From: an uncultured Algimonas sp.
GTDB taxonomy: Bacteria > Pseudomonadota > Alphaproteobacteria > Caulobacterales > Maricaulaceae
DNA length: 64,000 nucleotides
Reading direction: 5' to 3'
Assembly (NCBI GenBank): GCA_937923575.1
Contig: CALDUL010000028.1
Location: 1 to 64,000, forward strand
Position numbers and translations under genes: made by a program. The notes under the pieces were generated by a model that had not been told where the DNA came from, did not search any database, and was given only the letters and a program-made list of their open reading frames with translations. Below are positions 16,602-25,703 of the stretch, piece by piece (position 1 is the first letter of the stretch; each line of letters starts with the position of its first letter).

Positions 16602-17431
16602 TGGAATTCCTGATCATGAACGGCGCGGGCAATCGCTTTGCCGTATTCGACGCGCGCACCACACCGGGCTTTGCGCTCACGGATGCGCAGGTGAAGGCCA
16701 TTTGCGAGCCGGGGTCTGCGGCCATGGGACCGCTGGGCGCGGATCAGCTGATCGTGCTGCGCGACACGCCCGACGCCGATGTCTTCATGGAAATCCGCAA
16801 TCGCGCGGGCTTCGCGGTCGGAGCCTGCGGGAACGCAACCCGCTGCGCGGCCTGGCTGATCATGGAGGAGCGCGGGTCTGACACTGCGTCTGTCCAGACC
16901 GAGGCCGACGTGCTCCACTGCACCCGCGCGGGCGATTATCGCGTGGCCGTCGACATGGGCGAACCCAGACTCGAGTGGCAGCAGATCCCGCTGAAAGAGG
17001 CGATGCACACCCATCATATCGATGTGAAACTCGGCCCCATCGACAACCCCGTGCTGCACAACCCGGGCGCGGTCAGCATGGGCAATCCGCATTGCGTCTT
17101 CTTTGTCGAAGACTTCGAAACGGTGAAGCCGCATCTGGCCGGGCCGATGATCGAATTCCACCCGCTCTTCCCGGAGCAAGTCAATGTCGGCTTCGCCAAG
17201 GTGGAGGCTGATGATCGTATCCGGCTGAAGGTCTGGGAGCGCGGCGTCGGCATGACGCTCGCCTGCGGGACGGGGGCCTGCGCCGCCGTCGTCGCGGCGC
17301 ACCGTCAAAAGCGCACGGGCCGCAGGGCCGTCGTGGAAGTCGATGGCGGCGAGCTGCTGATCGACTGGTTGGACAATAATCACGTCATCATGACCGGCCC
17401 CGTCGAGTTGGAAGGCCGCGGCACAGTGTGA
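16601..17431 (+). CDS. dapF: Diaminopimelate epimerase
   Basis: A 276-residue enzyme that interconverts LL- and meso-diaminopimelate for lysine and peptidoglycan synthesis. The two catalytic cysteines are C76 in GACGNATRC and C222 in LACGTGACA. The start MEFLIMNGAGN matches the family's N-terminal beta strand with the N-x-G-N substrate motif. The start codon overlaps the stop of the serine hydrolase by one base, so translation is probably coupled. The other lysine gene in the window is dapB at 30323. Confidence 0.95.
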   Translation: MEFLIMNGAGNRFAVFDARTTPGFALTDAQVKAICEPGSAAMGPLGADQLIVLRDTPDADVFMEIRNRAGFAVGACGNATRCAAWLIMEERGSDTASVQTEADVLHCTRAGDYRVAVDMGEPRLEWQQIPLKEAMHTHHIDVKLGPIDNPVLHNPGAVSMGNPHCVFFVEDFETVKPHLAGPMIEFHPLFPEQVNVGFAKVEADDRIRLKVWERGVGMTLACGTGACAAVVAAHRQKRTGRRAVVEVDGGELLIDWLDNNHVIMTGPVELEGRGTV

Positions 17432-17456
17432 TAGTACCACCCTAGGGAGGTCCATC

Positions 17457-18287
17457 ATGCGTCATACACTCTTATTGCTGCTGGCTGGAGCGTTCGCCGC
17501 CTGCCAGCCCGTCCCAGAGAATGAAATCGAGCGCGACGAGATCAAGACGCTGGCCGTGACCGGCGTCGGCGAGGTCGAGGTCGATCCCGACCGCTTCGTT
17601 CTGTCCGGCGCGATCATCAAGCGCGCGCCGCAATCCGGGGGCAATGCCGCGCGCGAGGCGATGAATGCGGTGGCCGATGTCGTCAACGCCATGCAGGGCG
17701 CGGTCGCGGCGGACACGGACCTCACCGCGTCCGACTTCAAATTTGCGTCTGTCCAGACCGTCGGCGTCAAGGACCCCGAATGTCTGCTGTTCAACCGCGA
17801 GGCCGACCGCACCAATGCCACATTGCGTGAGGGCGAGCGCCGGGTGCGCAAGCGTGTCTGCGAAGACGAGGCGCAGCAGGCGTCGCTGACGTTCACCTTC
17901 ACCGGCGGCCCGCCCGACGCGGCCGGGCGCGCGCTGGCGGCGTTCAGCTCAAGTGGTGCCATCCGGCTGCGGCTGGACGGCTACCGCATCGACGATATCG
18001 ACGCAGTCGAGCTGCAGGCCGGAGAGCGCGCGATCGCCAATGCGCGCGAGAAAGCCGAGCGGCTCGCCGAAGCGGGCGGCGCGCGCATCACCGGTGTACT
18101 GGACCTCAACGCCTATAACGCGACCTATGATCAGCGGAACGCGCGACCACCCAGCGTGAGCACAGGCGGCGCGGGTGAGAGCGTATCACTGATCGAGAGC
18201 GCGCCGGTCGATGTGACCGAGATGAACCTGGAGGCGGGTAAGCAGGTGGTCAGCGCCGCCGTGCGGCTCGAGTTCATTTATGAATAG
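17457..18287 (+). CDS. SIMPL domain lipoprotein 1
   Basis: A 276-residue protein with lipobox AAC (MRHTLLLLLAGAFAAC), anchored in the envelope. From about residue 30 it is a SIMPL (DUF541) domain, recognisable from TLAVTGVGEVEVDPDRFVLS at the start and from the REKAERLAEAGGARITGVLDL helix and strand near the end. Members form ring oligomers, some periplasmic, with no settled function. A good AGGGAGG ribosome-binding site precedes the ATG. It overlaps the next SIMPL gene by eight bases, so the two are co-expressed. Confidence 0.85.
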   Translation: MRHTLLLLLAGAFAACQPVPENEIERDEIKTLAVTGVGEVEVDPDRFVLSGAIIKRAPQSGGNAAREAMNAVADVVNAMQGAVAADTDLTASDFKFASVQTVGVKDPECLLFNREADRTNATLREGERRVRKRVCEDEAQQASLTFTFTGGPPDAAGRALAAFSSSGAIRLRLDGYRIDDIDAVELQAGERAIANAREKAERLAEAGGARITGVLDLNAYNATYDQRNARPPSVSTGGAGESVSLIESAPVDVTEMNLEAGKQVVSAAVRLEFIYE

Positions 18288-19569
18288 GGTCACGCTGCTC
18301 GCGACCCTGTGTCTTTCCGCCTGCGCGCCTGCCTCGCAGGCACCCGAGATCGCGCTTGGTGATCTGGAGGACTATGCCGATTTCCTGGATGAGCTCGGCG
18401 AGACACCCGAGCCGGAGCCGTTCGAGGCCGAGCCGCTGGTCGTGACCGCCACGGGAGAGGTCCGGGCCAAGCCAGACATCGCCGTCATCACCGCGACCAT
18501 CCGCGCGGAGGACGAAAACGAGAGCGCGGCGGTCGACGCCATGGGCGACACGATCAATGCGGTGCAGGCCGCGTTGGAGGGCTTCGCGGTCGAGACAGGT
18601 TTCACCGGCGTGCGCAGCTCCCCGCAATTTGACGAGGCCTGCCTGCAGGAGATGGAGGCGTCGGTGCAGCGCCACGCCGAGATCACAAGCGACTATTATT
18701 TTAACCAGCGGCTGGACCGGGCGGGCGATACGGAAACCCGCCGCCGCCCGCCGCGCCCACGCATCAACCAGCCCGTCTGCCGCGCGCAGGAAATCCGTGT
18801 CGAGACCGCCATGGTGATCCGGGTCGAGCCGGCAGATGCGGCCGGAGCGGTGCTGGCCGCGCTGGGCGATGCCGAAGTCTTCCGCGCCGAGCTCTTCGGC
18901 TATGACCATTCCGACTATGACGCGCTCTATCAGGACGCGGCCGCACGCGCCGTGAACCTCGCGCGCGCCAAGGCCGACGCTGTCGCGAGCGGCGCGGGCG
19001 GGACGCTGGACGAGCTAATCCAGATGAGCGTTAGCGCGCCTGACCGGGTCGGACGTTTTGGTCCGCAACCCGCCGTCATCCGCTCGCCCACACCCTATGC
19101 GGGACAGAGTGGCTCGGCCCTGGGGCGGCACATGGCGGGGCAGGACAACCGGCGCGGAAGAAGCCCGCAATACTCCGTACCGCCGCCGCCCGTGCCGGTT
19201 CAGTCCTTCTCGTATGGCGGCGGCTTTGCGGAAGATAGTGCCATGCAGACCGTCAGCGAGACCTTCGTCGTGCAGGAAGCCAGCGTGGAGCTGGTCACGG
19301 TTCCCGCGCAATATGAGACCGTCTATGAGAACGGCCGCGCGCGAAGAGTCGTCAAGACACCGGCCAGCGTGCAGGAACGCGCCATCCCCGCGGTCACCAA
19401 GACCGAGACTGTGCGCGTCGGCGGCGACCGCTCACCCGCGCCCATGTCCAACGCGCTCGCCATGAGCCTGAGTTCGGGCCCGCAGACGATCAGCGCGACT
19501 GCGACGCTGTCCTATAGCTACGACACGCCGCTGACGGGCAAGGTCATCGTCGAGCCGGATGACAAATGA
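18280..19569 (+). CDS. SIMPL domain lipoprotein 2, with inserted Pro/Arg-rich region
   Basis: A 429-residue lipoprotein (MNRVTLLATLCLSAC). The SIMPL start PLVVTATGEVRAKPDIAVIT is at about residue 48, and the NLARAKADAVASGAGGTLDELI helix marks the latter part of the domain. About 140 residues of Pro/Arg-rich sequence then intervene, including a PAQYETVYENGRARRVVKTP segment, before the final strand SATATLSYSYDTPL. It is longer than paralog 1 by this insertion. The overlap with 17457-18287 suggests a functional pair. Function unknown. A terminator follows directly. Confidence 0.8.
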   Translation: MNRVTLLATLCLSACAPASQAPEIALGDLEDYADFLDELGETPEPEPFEAEPLVVTATGEVRAKPDIAVITATIRAEDENESAAVDAMGDTINAVQAALEGFAVETGFTGVRSSPQFDEACLQEMEASVQRHAEITSDYYFNQRLDRAGDTETRRRPPRPRINQPVCRAQEIRVETAMVIRVEPADAAGAVLAALGDAEVFRAELFGYDHSDYDALYQDAAARAVNLARAKADAVASGAGGTLDELIQMSVSAPDRVGRFGPQPAVIRSPTPYAGQSGSALGRHMAGQDNRRGRSPQYSVPPPPVPVQSFSYGGGFAEDSAMQTVSETFVVQEASVELVTVPAQYETVYENGRARRVVKTPASVQERAIPAVTKTETVRVGGDRSPAPMSNALAMSLSSGPQTISATATLSYSYDTPLTGKVIVEPDDK

Positions 19570-19571
19570 AA

Positions 19572-19601
19572 AAGGCCGCCCTCCGTCCGGAGAGCGGCCT
19601 T
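19572..19601. terminator. Bidirectional stem-loop terminator
   Basis: AAGGCCGC (19572-19579) pairs with GCGGCCTT (19594-19601) around a 14-base loop, flanked by an A-run on the left. It sits between the convergent SIMPL and CC0125-like lipoprotein genes and can serve both. Confidence 0.75.
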
Positions 19602-19623
19602 ATCTGTTTCGTGCTTTCGCGAC

Positions 19624-20304
19624 TTACGCGTCCGGCAGTTCGATCGTTCCGCGCAGATTGTCGATCACGGAGCGCGCATCAAAGGCCCGGTCCGCGCCGG
19701 CGGGCTTGGGACCGTTGCCGAAGCGGACTTCGGCCGACGCGCGGTATTTGGTGATCTCGCGCACGTCGAAATCGTTGAAGAACGGATCGCGGTAATCGTT
19801 GAAAAATCCGCTGCGCCCAAACCCGAGGCGCGAGCCACGACCGCCGACGACCACGGGACGCCCGAACCGGTCACGCCTGACTGTGCCGTAGGGTGAGAAT
19901 CCACCAAAGCGCGAATAGGCATAGCGGTTCGACCAGCCAAAGCGCGGGCGGTAGAAGCTATAGCCGAAATAGGGATCGAACCGGTTGGCGAACGGATCCT
20001 GGCTCACGCGCAGACGACTCTGCTTTTCCGTATCCTGCTCTTGCAGTTCGAACCAGTCGTATCCGCGTTCCAGCGCAGTCTCGGCGGCGCGGAACAGCAT
20101 GTAGTTTTCCACCGTGTCGCGCTTGGTCAGCGAATTGCCGCCAAAGGTGATGCGCGCGCGGTCCGCTTCCAACATGGTCTGCGAGAAACCGTCGAACCCG
20201 CCCGGCTCGGACGCGGGCTGATAGGGTGTCGCGGTGGCACAGGCGGCCAGAACGGCGGCGGATGCGCAGACAAGCAGTGTGCGCAATGGCTTGAAAATAG
20301 TCAT
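19624..20304 (-). CDS. CC0125/CC1285-like family lipoprotein
   Basis: A 226-residue lipoprotein (MTIFKPLRTLLVCASAAVLAAC, lipobox LAAC). It matches my recollection of the Caulobacterales CC0125/CC1285 group: YQPA...GGFDGFSQT followed by RARITFGGNSLTKRDTVENYMLFRAAETALERGYDWFEL. The C-terminal half is rich in Arg, Tyr, Phe and Gly. No function is known. The ATG at 20304 has a GGAGACATGAC upstream region and gives the signal peptide; a longer in-frame start adds 16 unlikely residues. Confidence 0.7.
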   Translation of the reverse strand: MTIFKPLRTLLVCASAAVLAACATATPYQPASEPGGFDGFSQTMLEADRARITFGGNSLTKRDTVENYMLFRAAETALERGYDWFELQEQDTEKQSRLRVSQDPFANRFDPYFGYSFYRPRFGWSNRYAYSRFGGFSPYGTVRRDRFGRPVVVGGRGSRLGFGRSGFFNDYRDPFFNDFDVREITKYRASAEVRFGNGPKPAGADRAFDARSVIDNLRGTIELPDA

Positions 20305-20406
20305 GTCATGTCTCCTCATTTGCGCAGGGCATAGGATTTTATACCTGAACACGCGCTGAGCCGATCCTTGCCATTAATTTAGGCACGCGAGACGGTGCTT
20401 GTCCAA

Positions 20407-20889
20407 TCAACGAGGCGTCACGCTTTCGGGTTCCCGCGCGTGATCGGGCGCGCGCCAGAGCTGCACCAGCGAGGCGGCCGCCCAGAGCGACAGCAGCGTG
20501 GACAGCAGCAGCGCCAGCCATCCCACCCAGCCCGGCAGCGGCGCGCGGGACAGCACGACAATGGACAGCAGGGTCCACGGGACCATCATCACCAGCGTCC
20601 AGAGGCCGTCAATCCTTCGAAAGCCCCTACGCCAGGCGCCCATGGACAGCCGCAGCGCGACGGCGCTTGGGATGATCGCGAAGGCGCCCAGCCCCATGGA
20701 CAACAAAAAGGCCGAACTGCTCGCCCGGAATTCCGTGTCGTTTTCCAGAAAGCCCGCGAGGAACCAGACCGTGCCCGCGATGGACAGCAGCAGGGCCAGC
20801 GCCGCGATAATGGCCGCGACCCGGTCCACGGGACGGACCGAGACTGGGCGAACGAGTGGAGAGTCATTTGGTATAATGGGAGGCACCAT
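20407..20889 (-). CDS. Small four-helix membrane protein of unknown function
   Basis: A 160-residue protein with four hydrophobic segments at about residues 23-47, 58-80, 92-112 and 118-140, a basic turn (GAWRRGFRRI) and a short charged tail. I do not recognise a family. The open frame continues upstream to 21063, but this would run into the 5' end of the divergent EF-hand gene. The starts at 20889 and 20931 are the realistic choices. Confidence 0.55.
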   Translation of the reverse strand: MVPPIIPNDSPLVRPVSVRPVDRVAAIIAALALLLSIAGTVWFLAGFLENDTEFRASSSAFLLSMGLGAFAIIPSAVALRLSMGAWRRGFRRIDGLWTLVMMVPWTLLSIVVLSRAPLPGWVGWLALLLSTLLSLWAAASLVQLWRAPDHAREPESVTPR

Positions 20890-21053
20890 ATGCCCGTCTT
20901 GGCCCGACCGCGTGGCGGGAACAAGGCGCATGGTGATCGCCGCAGACGCGTCGCCAAAGCGCGCACGGACAGCGCCAACCGCCCGTACGGACAGTGTTGC
21001 GCTTGCATCCTTGCCGCTTTCCGCGCTTTCTGGCTCCGTCACAGGAGGCCATG

Positions 21054-21803
21054 ATGAGCACACATCCCGAGAAGAAGAGCGAGCGCATGGAGGTCCGGCT
21101 GGCCTATTCCGAGAAGCAGGCCTTCGTCGAAGCCTGCGACGTGCAGGGTGATACGCCGTCGGGCGCAGTGCGGCGGTTCATTTCGGGCTATACGCGGCGC
21201 TCAACCGACGACGTCATGGGCGAGGCGAACCGCAGGCTGTGGCGGCGCTACGGGATGGGCGCGGGGATTTTCGCGGGCGTGGCGGCTGCGTTTGTCGTGG
21301 CGGCAACGATCTGGCCTCTGGGCGGCGTCCGGAGCGCGCCGGATGCGGAGGCCGTGTTTGTCGCGCGCGATCTGGACGGCGATGGTCTATTGAGCAAGGC
21401 GGAGCTGAAACGGCCCGAAGGCGCAGACCGCATTCTGCGCGTGCTGGACCTCGACAGCTCTGGCACGATCGATCGCGCGGAGTTCGTCCCCACCGGACAT
21501 ATGGCCTATCAGGTGATGGACGCGGAGCGCGCCGCACAGGCCAAGGCCGCGGGCGTTGCCGATCCGCGCATGAGCGTGGTGCGCTTTACCATGCTCGAAG
21601 ACCATACAGAGCTGAGCAGATATGACGGCGCGGTCATCAATGCAGGCGGGCTGGACAGGCTGGTCGTCTGGGACGTGCACGGCGTGCCGACCGTATTGAA
21701 CGGCAATGTCACTATCAGGTCCGACAAGGATATGGAGCTGCAGGCCGACAGTGCTTTCGTCGGAAAGCCCATGACGTTGAAAATGGCTGCCCCCGCGGAA
21801 TGA
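21054..21803 (+). CDS. Membrane-anchored EF-hand protein with N-terminal ribbon-helix-helix-like segment
   Basis: A 249-residue protein. Residues 1-49 (ERMEVRLAYSEKQAFVEACD, then GAVRRFISGYTRR) resemble a ribbon-helix-helix antitoxin or repressor N-domain. A single membrane helix is at about 68-88. Two consecutive calcium-binding loops follow: D106-L-D108-G-D110 to E117 and D132-L-D134-S-S136 to E143. The last 100 residues are unassigned. Topology would place RHH in the cytoplasm and EF-hands outside, suggesting Ca2+ sensing; this is inference. The AGGAGG at 21043-21048 fits the second of two adjacent ATGs (21054). A hairpin terminator follows. Confidence 0.7.
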   Translation: MSTHPEKKSERMEVRLAYSEKQAFVEACDVQGDTPSGAVRRFISGYTRRSTDDVMGEANRRLWRRYGMGAGIFAGVAAAFVVAATIWPLGGVRSAPDAEAVFVARDLDGDGLLSKAELKRPEGADRILRVLDLDSSGTIDRAEFVPTGHMAYQVMDAERAAQAKAAGVADPRMSVVRFTMLEDHTELSRYDGAVINAGGLDRLVVWDVHGVPTVLNGNVTIRSDKDMELQADSAFVGKPMTLKMAAPAE

Positions 21804-21807
21804 AAAA

Positions 21808-21830
21808 AGGCCGCCCGGTTGGGGCGGCCT
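21808..21830. terminator. Bidirectional stem-loop terminator
   Basis: AGGCCGCC (21808-21815) pairs with GGCGGCCT (21823-21830) around a seven-base loop, preceded by A6. It lies between the convergent EF-hand and hppA genes. Confidence 0.8.
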
Positions 21831-21854
21831 CGTGTTTCGCAGCTGGCGCTATGA

Positions 21855-23978
21855 TCAGTGCGCGATCACGGCGAGCAGCAGCAGGGCGATGATGTTGGTG
21901 ATCTTGATCATCGGGTTCACGGCCGGACCCGCCGTGTCCTTATAGGGATCGCCGACCGTGTCGCCGGTGACAGAGGCCTTGTGAGCCTCACTGCCTTTGC
22001 CGCCGTGGTGGCCGTCCTCGATATATTTCTTGGCGTTATCCCACGCGCCGCCACCGGCGGTCATGGACAGAGCCAGGAAGAGGCCGGTCACGATCACGCC
22101 CATCAGCATAGCACCCAGCGCGGCCAGAGCCTCGCTGGTGCCCGCGATGAAATAGACCACGAAATAGGTCACGATCGGAGCGAAGATCGGCAGCAGGGAC
22201 GGCTTGATCATTTCCTTGATCGCCGCGCCCGTGAGCAGGTCGACAGCCTTGGCATAATCAGGGCGCGATGTGCCCGCCATGATACCGGGGTCCGAGCGGA
22301 ACTGACGCCGCACTTCCTCGACGATGGCCGTCGCTGCGCGTCCCACGGACTGCATGGCCCAGGCTCCGAAGAGATAGGGCAGCAAGCCGCCGACGAACAG
22401 GCCGACGATCACGTAAGGGTTGGTCAGGCTGAAATCGACGGAGACGCCGGACAGCGGATTGCCGGGCTTGCCGCTGAAATACAGGATGTCCTGATAATAG
22501 GCGGCGAAGAGCACCAGCGCGCCCAGACCGGCGGAGCCGATGGCATAGCCCTTGGTCACGGCCTTGGTGGTGTTGCCCACCGCGTCCAGCGTGTCGGTCG
22601 TGTTGCGCACTTCCGGATCCAGATTGGCCATCTCCGCGATGCCGCCCGCATTGTCGGTCACGGGACCGAAGGCGTCGAGCGCGACGATCATACCCGCCAC
22701 GCCCAGCATGGCGGTCACGGCGACGGCGATGCCGTAGAGCCCCGCGAGGCCGAACGTCACGATGATGCCGAAGACGATGATCAGCGCCGGAATGGCCGTC
22801 GCTTCCATCGACACGGCGAGACCCGCGATGACGTTGGTGCCGTGGCCGGACTCGGACGCGGCGGCAACGGAACGGACCGGACGGTATTTCGTGCCGGTAT
22901 AGTATTCCGTGATCATCACGATCAGCCCGGTGATGACGAGACCGACGACGGCGCACAGGAACAGGTCCATGCCGGTCGAGGTCACCGCCGTGCCATCCGC
23001 GAGGATGCGTCCGGCTTCGTCGACAGCGCCCATGCCGTTGTCCAGCACGAGGCTGGTCACGAGATAGATCGCCGCAACGGACAGCACGCCCGTCGCGATC
23101 AGGCCCTTGTAGAGCGCGCCCATGACATTGGTCGAACCCTTGCCGAGACGCACGAAGAAGGTGCCGATGATCGACGTCACGATGCAGGCTCCGCCAATGG
23201 CCATCGGGTAGAGGACGAGGTCGAGCGCGCCCGGGAACAGGATCGAGCCGAGGATCATGGTGGCCGCGATGGTCACGACATAGGTTTCGAACAGATCGGC
23301 CGCCATGCCCGCGCAGTCGCCGACATTGTCGCCGACATTGTCGGCGATCGTGGCCGGGTTGCGCGGATCGTCTTCGGGAATGCCCGCTTCGACCTTGCCG
23401 ACGAGATCGCCGCCGACATCCGCACCCTTGGTGAAAATGCCGCCGCCGAGACGTGCGAAGACCGAGATCAGCGAGGCGCCGAGCGAGAGGCTGACCAGCC
23501 CGTCGATCACGCCGCGCTCATCCGCACCCATCGGGCCCGTCAGGATCATGTAATAGACAGCGAGGCCCAGCAGGGCGAGGCCCGCGACGAGCATGCCGGT
23601 GATGGCGCCCGCCTTGAAAGCGACGTTGAGGCCCGCGCCGAGCGAGCTGCGCGAGGCTTCCGTCGTGCGCACATTGGCCTGCACCGATACCAGCATGCCG
23701 ATATAGCCGGCAATGCCCGACAAGACGGCGCCGATGACGAAGCCCACAGGCGCGATGGCGTTCTGGAACAGCAGGGCGAGAATGATCGCGACCGGCACGC
23801 CGACAATGGCGATGGCCTTGTACTGCTTGGCGAGATAGGCCTTTGCGCCTTCCTGGATGGCGCCGGCTATTTCGTTCATGCGCTCATTGCCGGTACTGGC
23901 TTTCATAAGGCTGGCACGGGCCCAGATACCGTAGAGGACAGCGAGCAAGGCCGCCCCGATGATAAGATAAAGTGTCAT
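21855..23978 (-). CDS. hppA: Membrane-bound proton-translocating pyrophosphatase, K+-independent type
   Basis: A 707-residue, multi-spanning (about 16 helices) V-type H+-PPase. It couples hydrolysis of pyrophosphate to proton export. The cytoplasmic active-site motifs are [20 protein letters not shown] and [20 protein letters not shown], with acidic residues that bind Mg-PPi, and a third near the C-terminus ([20 protein letters not shown]). In [10 protein letters not shown] the lysine stands at the position where K+-dependent enzymes have alanine, so a K+-independent proton pump is expected. It could energise the membrane and recycle biosynthetic PPi. It is convergent with the EF-hand gene. 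Confidence 0.95.
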   Translation of the reverse strand: MTLYLIIGAALLAVLYGIWARASLMKASTGNERMNEIAGAIQEGAKAYLAKQYKAIAIVGVPVAIILALLFQNAIAPVGFVIGAVLSGIAGYIGMLVSVQANVRTTEASRSSLGAGLNVAFKAGAITGMLVAGLALLGLAVYYMILTGPMGADERGVIDGLVSLSLGASLISVFARLGGGIFTKGADVGGDLVGKVEAGIPEDDPRNPATIADNVGDNVGDCAGMAADLFETYVVTIAATMILGSILFPGALDLVLYPMAIGGACIVTSIIGTFFVRLGKGSTNVMGALYKGLIATGVLSVAAIYLVTSLVLDNGMGAVDEAGRILADGTAVTSTGMDLFLCAVVGLVITGLIVMITEYYTGTKYRPVRSVAAASESGHGTNVIAGLAVSMEATAIPALIIVFGIIVTFGLAGLYGIAVAVTAMLGVAGMIVALDAFGPVTDNAGGIAEMANLDPEVRNTTDTLDAVGNTTKAVTKGYAIGSAGLGALVLFAAYYQDILYFSGKPGNPLSGVSVDFSLTNPYVIVGLFVGGLLPYLFGAWAMQSVGRAATAIVEEVRRQFRSDPGIMAGTSRPDYAKAVDLLTGAAIKEMIKPSLLPIFAPIVTYFVVYFIAGTSEALAALGAMLMGVIVTGLFLALSMTAGGGAWDNAKKYIEDGHHGGKGSEAHKASVTGDTVGDPYKDTAGPAVNPMIKITNIIALLLLAVIAH

Positions 23979-24345
23979 GGATTATTGGCCCGACCCTTGG
24001 GATCGGGTCTCCCTCAGTTGGTTCTGAAGTTGGCCGCCGCCATTGCCCCTCCCAGAGCCTGCAGCGCTTCCCCTCGCGATGTATGAAGTTGGCCGCCCGC
24101 TCCCCGTTATTCGGAGTTATTCGCAGACGCTTCCCTTCGCGATGAAACGTGATTGACGGAATTTCCTATCGCTTTCAAGAGGTTTCCCGCTACGCCGCGA
24201 TCACACAGGGAATGCATCTTCACGAGGCTGTGACGCCGACACGCGCTTGCGGACATGGAACGAAGCGGCGCGCTGTGCTTTTAGACCGTCAGAGTTGGTC
24301 GCGTCTGACCACATCAAGTCTGACCACATCAATCAGGAGCGTCCC
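23979..24345. repeat. 367-bp divergent intergenic region with duplicated segments
   Basis: No gene is visible. The motif TGAAGTTGGCCGCC occurs at 24025-24038 and 24084-24097, and CGCTTCCC(C/T)TCGCGATG at 24065-24081 and 24128-24144, so an imperfect duplication of about 60 bp is present. A second, 15-base direct repeat (GTCTGACCACATCAA) lies at 24303-24317 and 24319-24333 (approximate limits) just before the sugar dehydrogenase start. Promoters of hppA (-) and the dehydrogenase (+) should be here, but I see no convincing -35/-10 pair. Confidence 0.55.
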
Positions 24346-25554
24346 ATGCGCCATTCGATTATCTCCCTGGCCCTTCTGTCAGCCATCCTGCCCGCCTGCG
24401 CGCTGGCTGGCACGGGCGACACCGAGACTGTGACCGGGACCAAGGGCACCACAGTTACCCTGACCGAGCTGGAGACCTTCGACGGGGCCTGGGCGATGAC
24501 CTTTCTGCCTGACGGTCGCGCGCTGGTAACCGAGCAAAGTGGCCGCCTCTGGCTGCTTGATCGCAACGGCGCCAAGGCTGGCGAGATCAAGGGCCTGCCC
24601 AAGGTCACCGAGCGCGGCCAGGGCGGGCTGGGCGACATCATCGTCGACCCGGATTTCACGCGCAATCGCCGCGTCTATCTCTCCTATGTCGAGCGCGACA
24701 AGGACGACAGCAAGCGCTCCGGCGCGGCGGTCGAAGTCGCGACGCTGAGCCTGTCGAATGCGGGCGGCGGACGACTGACGGGGCGCGAGGTCATCTGGCG
24801 GCAGTTTCCCAAGACGACCGGAAACGGTCACTATGGCCACCGCCTGGCCATCAGCCCTGACAATGCGGAAGGCGGCGGCGGCAAGCTGTTCATCACCTCG
24901 GGCGAGCGGCAGAAGTTCACGCCCAGCCAGAACATGGATATGAACCTCGGCAAGGTTGTGCGGCTTAACAAAGACGGTAGCATCCCGGACGACAATCCCT
25001 TTCACGGCCAAGGCGGGGTGACGGACGAGATCTGGACACTCGGCCACCGCAATCCGCTGGGCATCGACTTCGCGGCGGACGGCACGCTCTGGGTCCACGA
25101 GATGGGCCCGCGCCACGGCGATGAGCTAAATCGCATCGTGCGCTCCGAAAATTACGGCTACCCCGTCGTATCCAATGGCGACCATTACTCCGGCGTCGAA
25201 ATTCCTGACCACTCGACCAACCCTGTCTATGAGAATCCCGCTGCCTGGTGGGACCCCGCCATCAGCCCGGCCGGGTTCGTGATCTATGATGGCGACCTTT
25301 TCTCGGACTGGAGCGGCGACGGTTTCATCGGCGGGCTGAGCTCGCAGGCCTTGGTGCGCGTCGTGTTCGACAAGGACAAGATCGACAATGTCGGCGGCAG
25401 CCCGTCCAAGACCGACATGCGCGAGACGATCGCCACCGAAGCCGAGCGCTATGAGTGGGGCGCGCGTATCCGGGAAGTGGAACAGGGGCCGGATGGGGCG
25501 ATATATGTGCTGGAGGATGGTGAGGGCCGTCTCCTGAAACTCACGCCTGGGTAA
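24346..25554 (+). CDS. PQQ-dependent sugar dehydrogenase-like (soluble aldose dehydrogenase family) exported protein
   Basis: A 402-residue protein with a signal peptide (MRHSIISLALLSAILPACAL; LPAC could also be a lipobox). It is a six-bladed propeller of the Asd/YliI-like GDH-B family: GAWAMTFLPDGRALVTEQSG, GHYGHRLAISPD, GHRNPLGIDFAADG and WVHEMGPRHGDELNRI are the expected blade and PQQ-site motifs. It would oxidise sugars in the periplasm. No pqq synthesis gene is in the window. A GGAGCGTCCC region precedes the ATG. It is followed directly by repeat copy C. Confidence 0.85.
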   Translation: MRHSIISLALLSAILPACALAGTGDTETVTGTKGTTVTLTELETFDGAWAMTFLPDGRALVTEQSGRLWLLDRNGAKAGEIKGLPKVTERGQGGLGDIIVDPDFTRNRRVYLSYVERDKDDSKRSGAAVEVATLSLSNAGGGRLTGREVIWRQFPKTTGNGHYGHRLAISPDNAEGGGGKLFITSGERQKFTPSQNMDMNLGKVVRLNKDGSIPDDNPFHGQGGVTDEIWTLGHRNPLGIDFAADGTLWVHEMGPRHGDELNRIVRSENYGYPVVSNGDHYSGVEIPDHSTNPVYENPAAWWDPAISPAGFVIYDGDLFSDWSGDGFIGGLSSQALVRVVFDKDKIDNVGGSPSKTDMRETIATEAERYEWGARIREVEQGPDGAIYVLEDGEGRLLKLTPG

Positions 25555-25566
25555 CGCCCTTGAGAC

Positions 25567-25703
25567 AACGTTTTCACCCGCTCCGGAGCCGACGGCGTAG
25601 GGGCTGTAGCGGTTAAAACGTTAGCGTCCGACGCAAGGAGGACCCTCCAGCGACAGCTGGAACCCCGGCTTATGAGCCGGGAAGATCGCGCAGCGGTCGA
25701 ACT
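25567..25703 (+). repeat. Structured 3'-UTR repeat element, copy C
   Basis: It begins 12 bases after the sugar dehydrogenase stop and on its coding strand. The outer stem AACGTTTTCACC (25567-25578) with GGTTAAAACGTT (25611-25622) has one mismatch and differs from copies A and B in its central bases. It encloses CGCTCCGG..GGGGCTGTAG with a GCC/GGC hairpin, the reverse of copy A's GGC/GCC. Then follow TTAGCGTCCGACGCAAGGAG, a TCCAGC/GCTGGA stem and CCGGC-TTATGA-GCCGG. Confidence 0.75.

Noticed and set aside
21858-24086. A 742-codon plus-strand frame
   Set aside because: It is antisense to hppA, a conserved pump; the translated sequence is low-complexity His/Arg/Asp/Gly.
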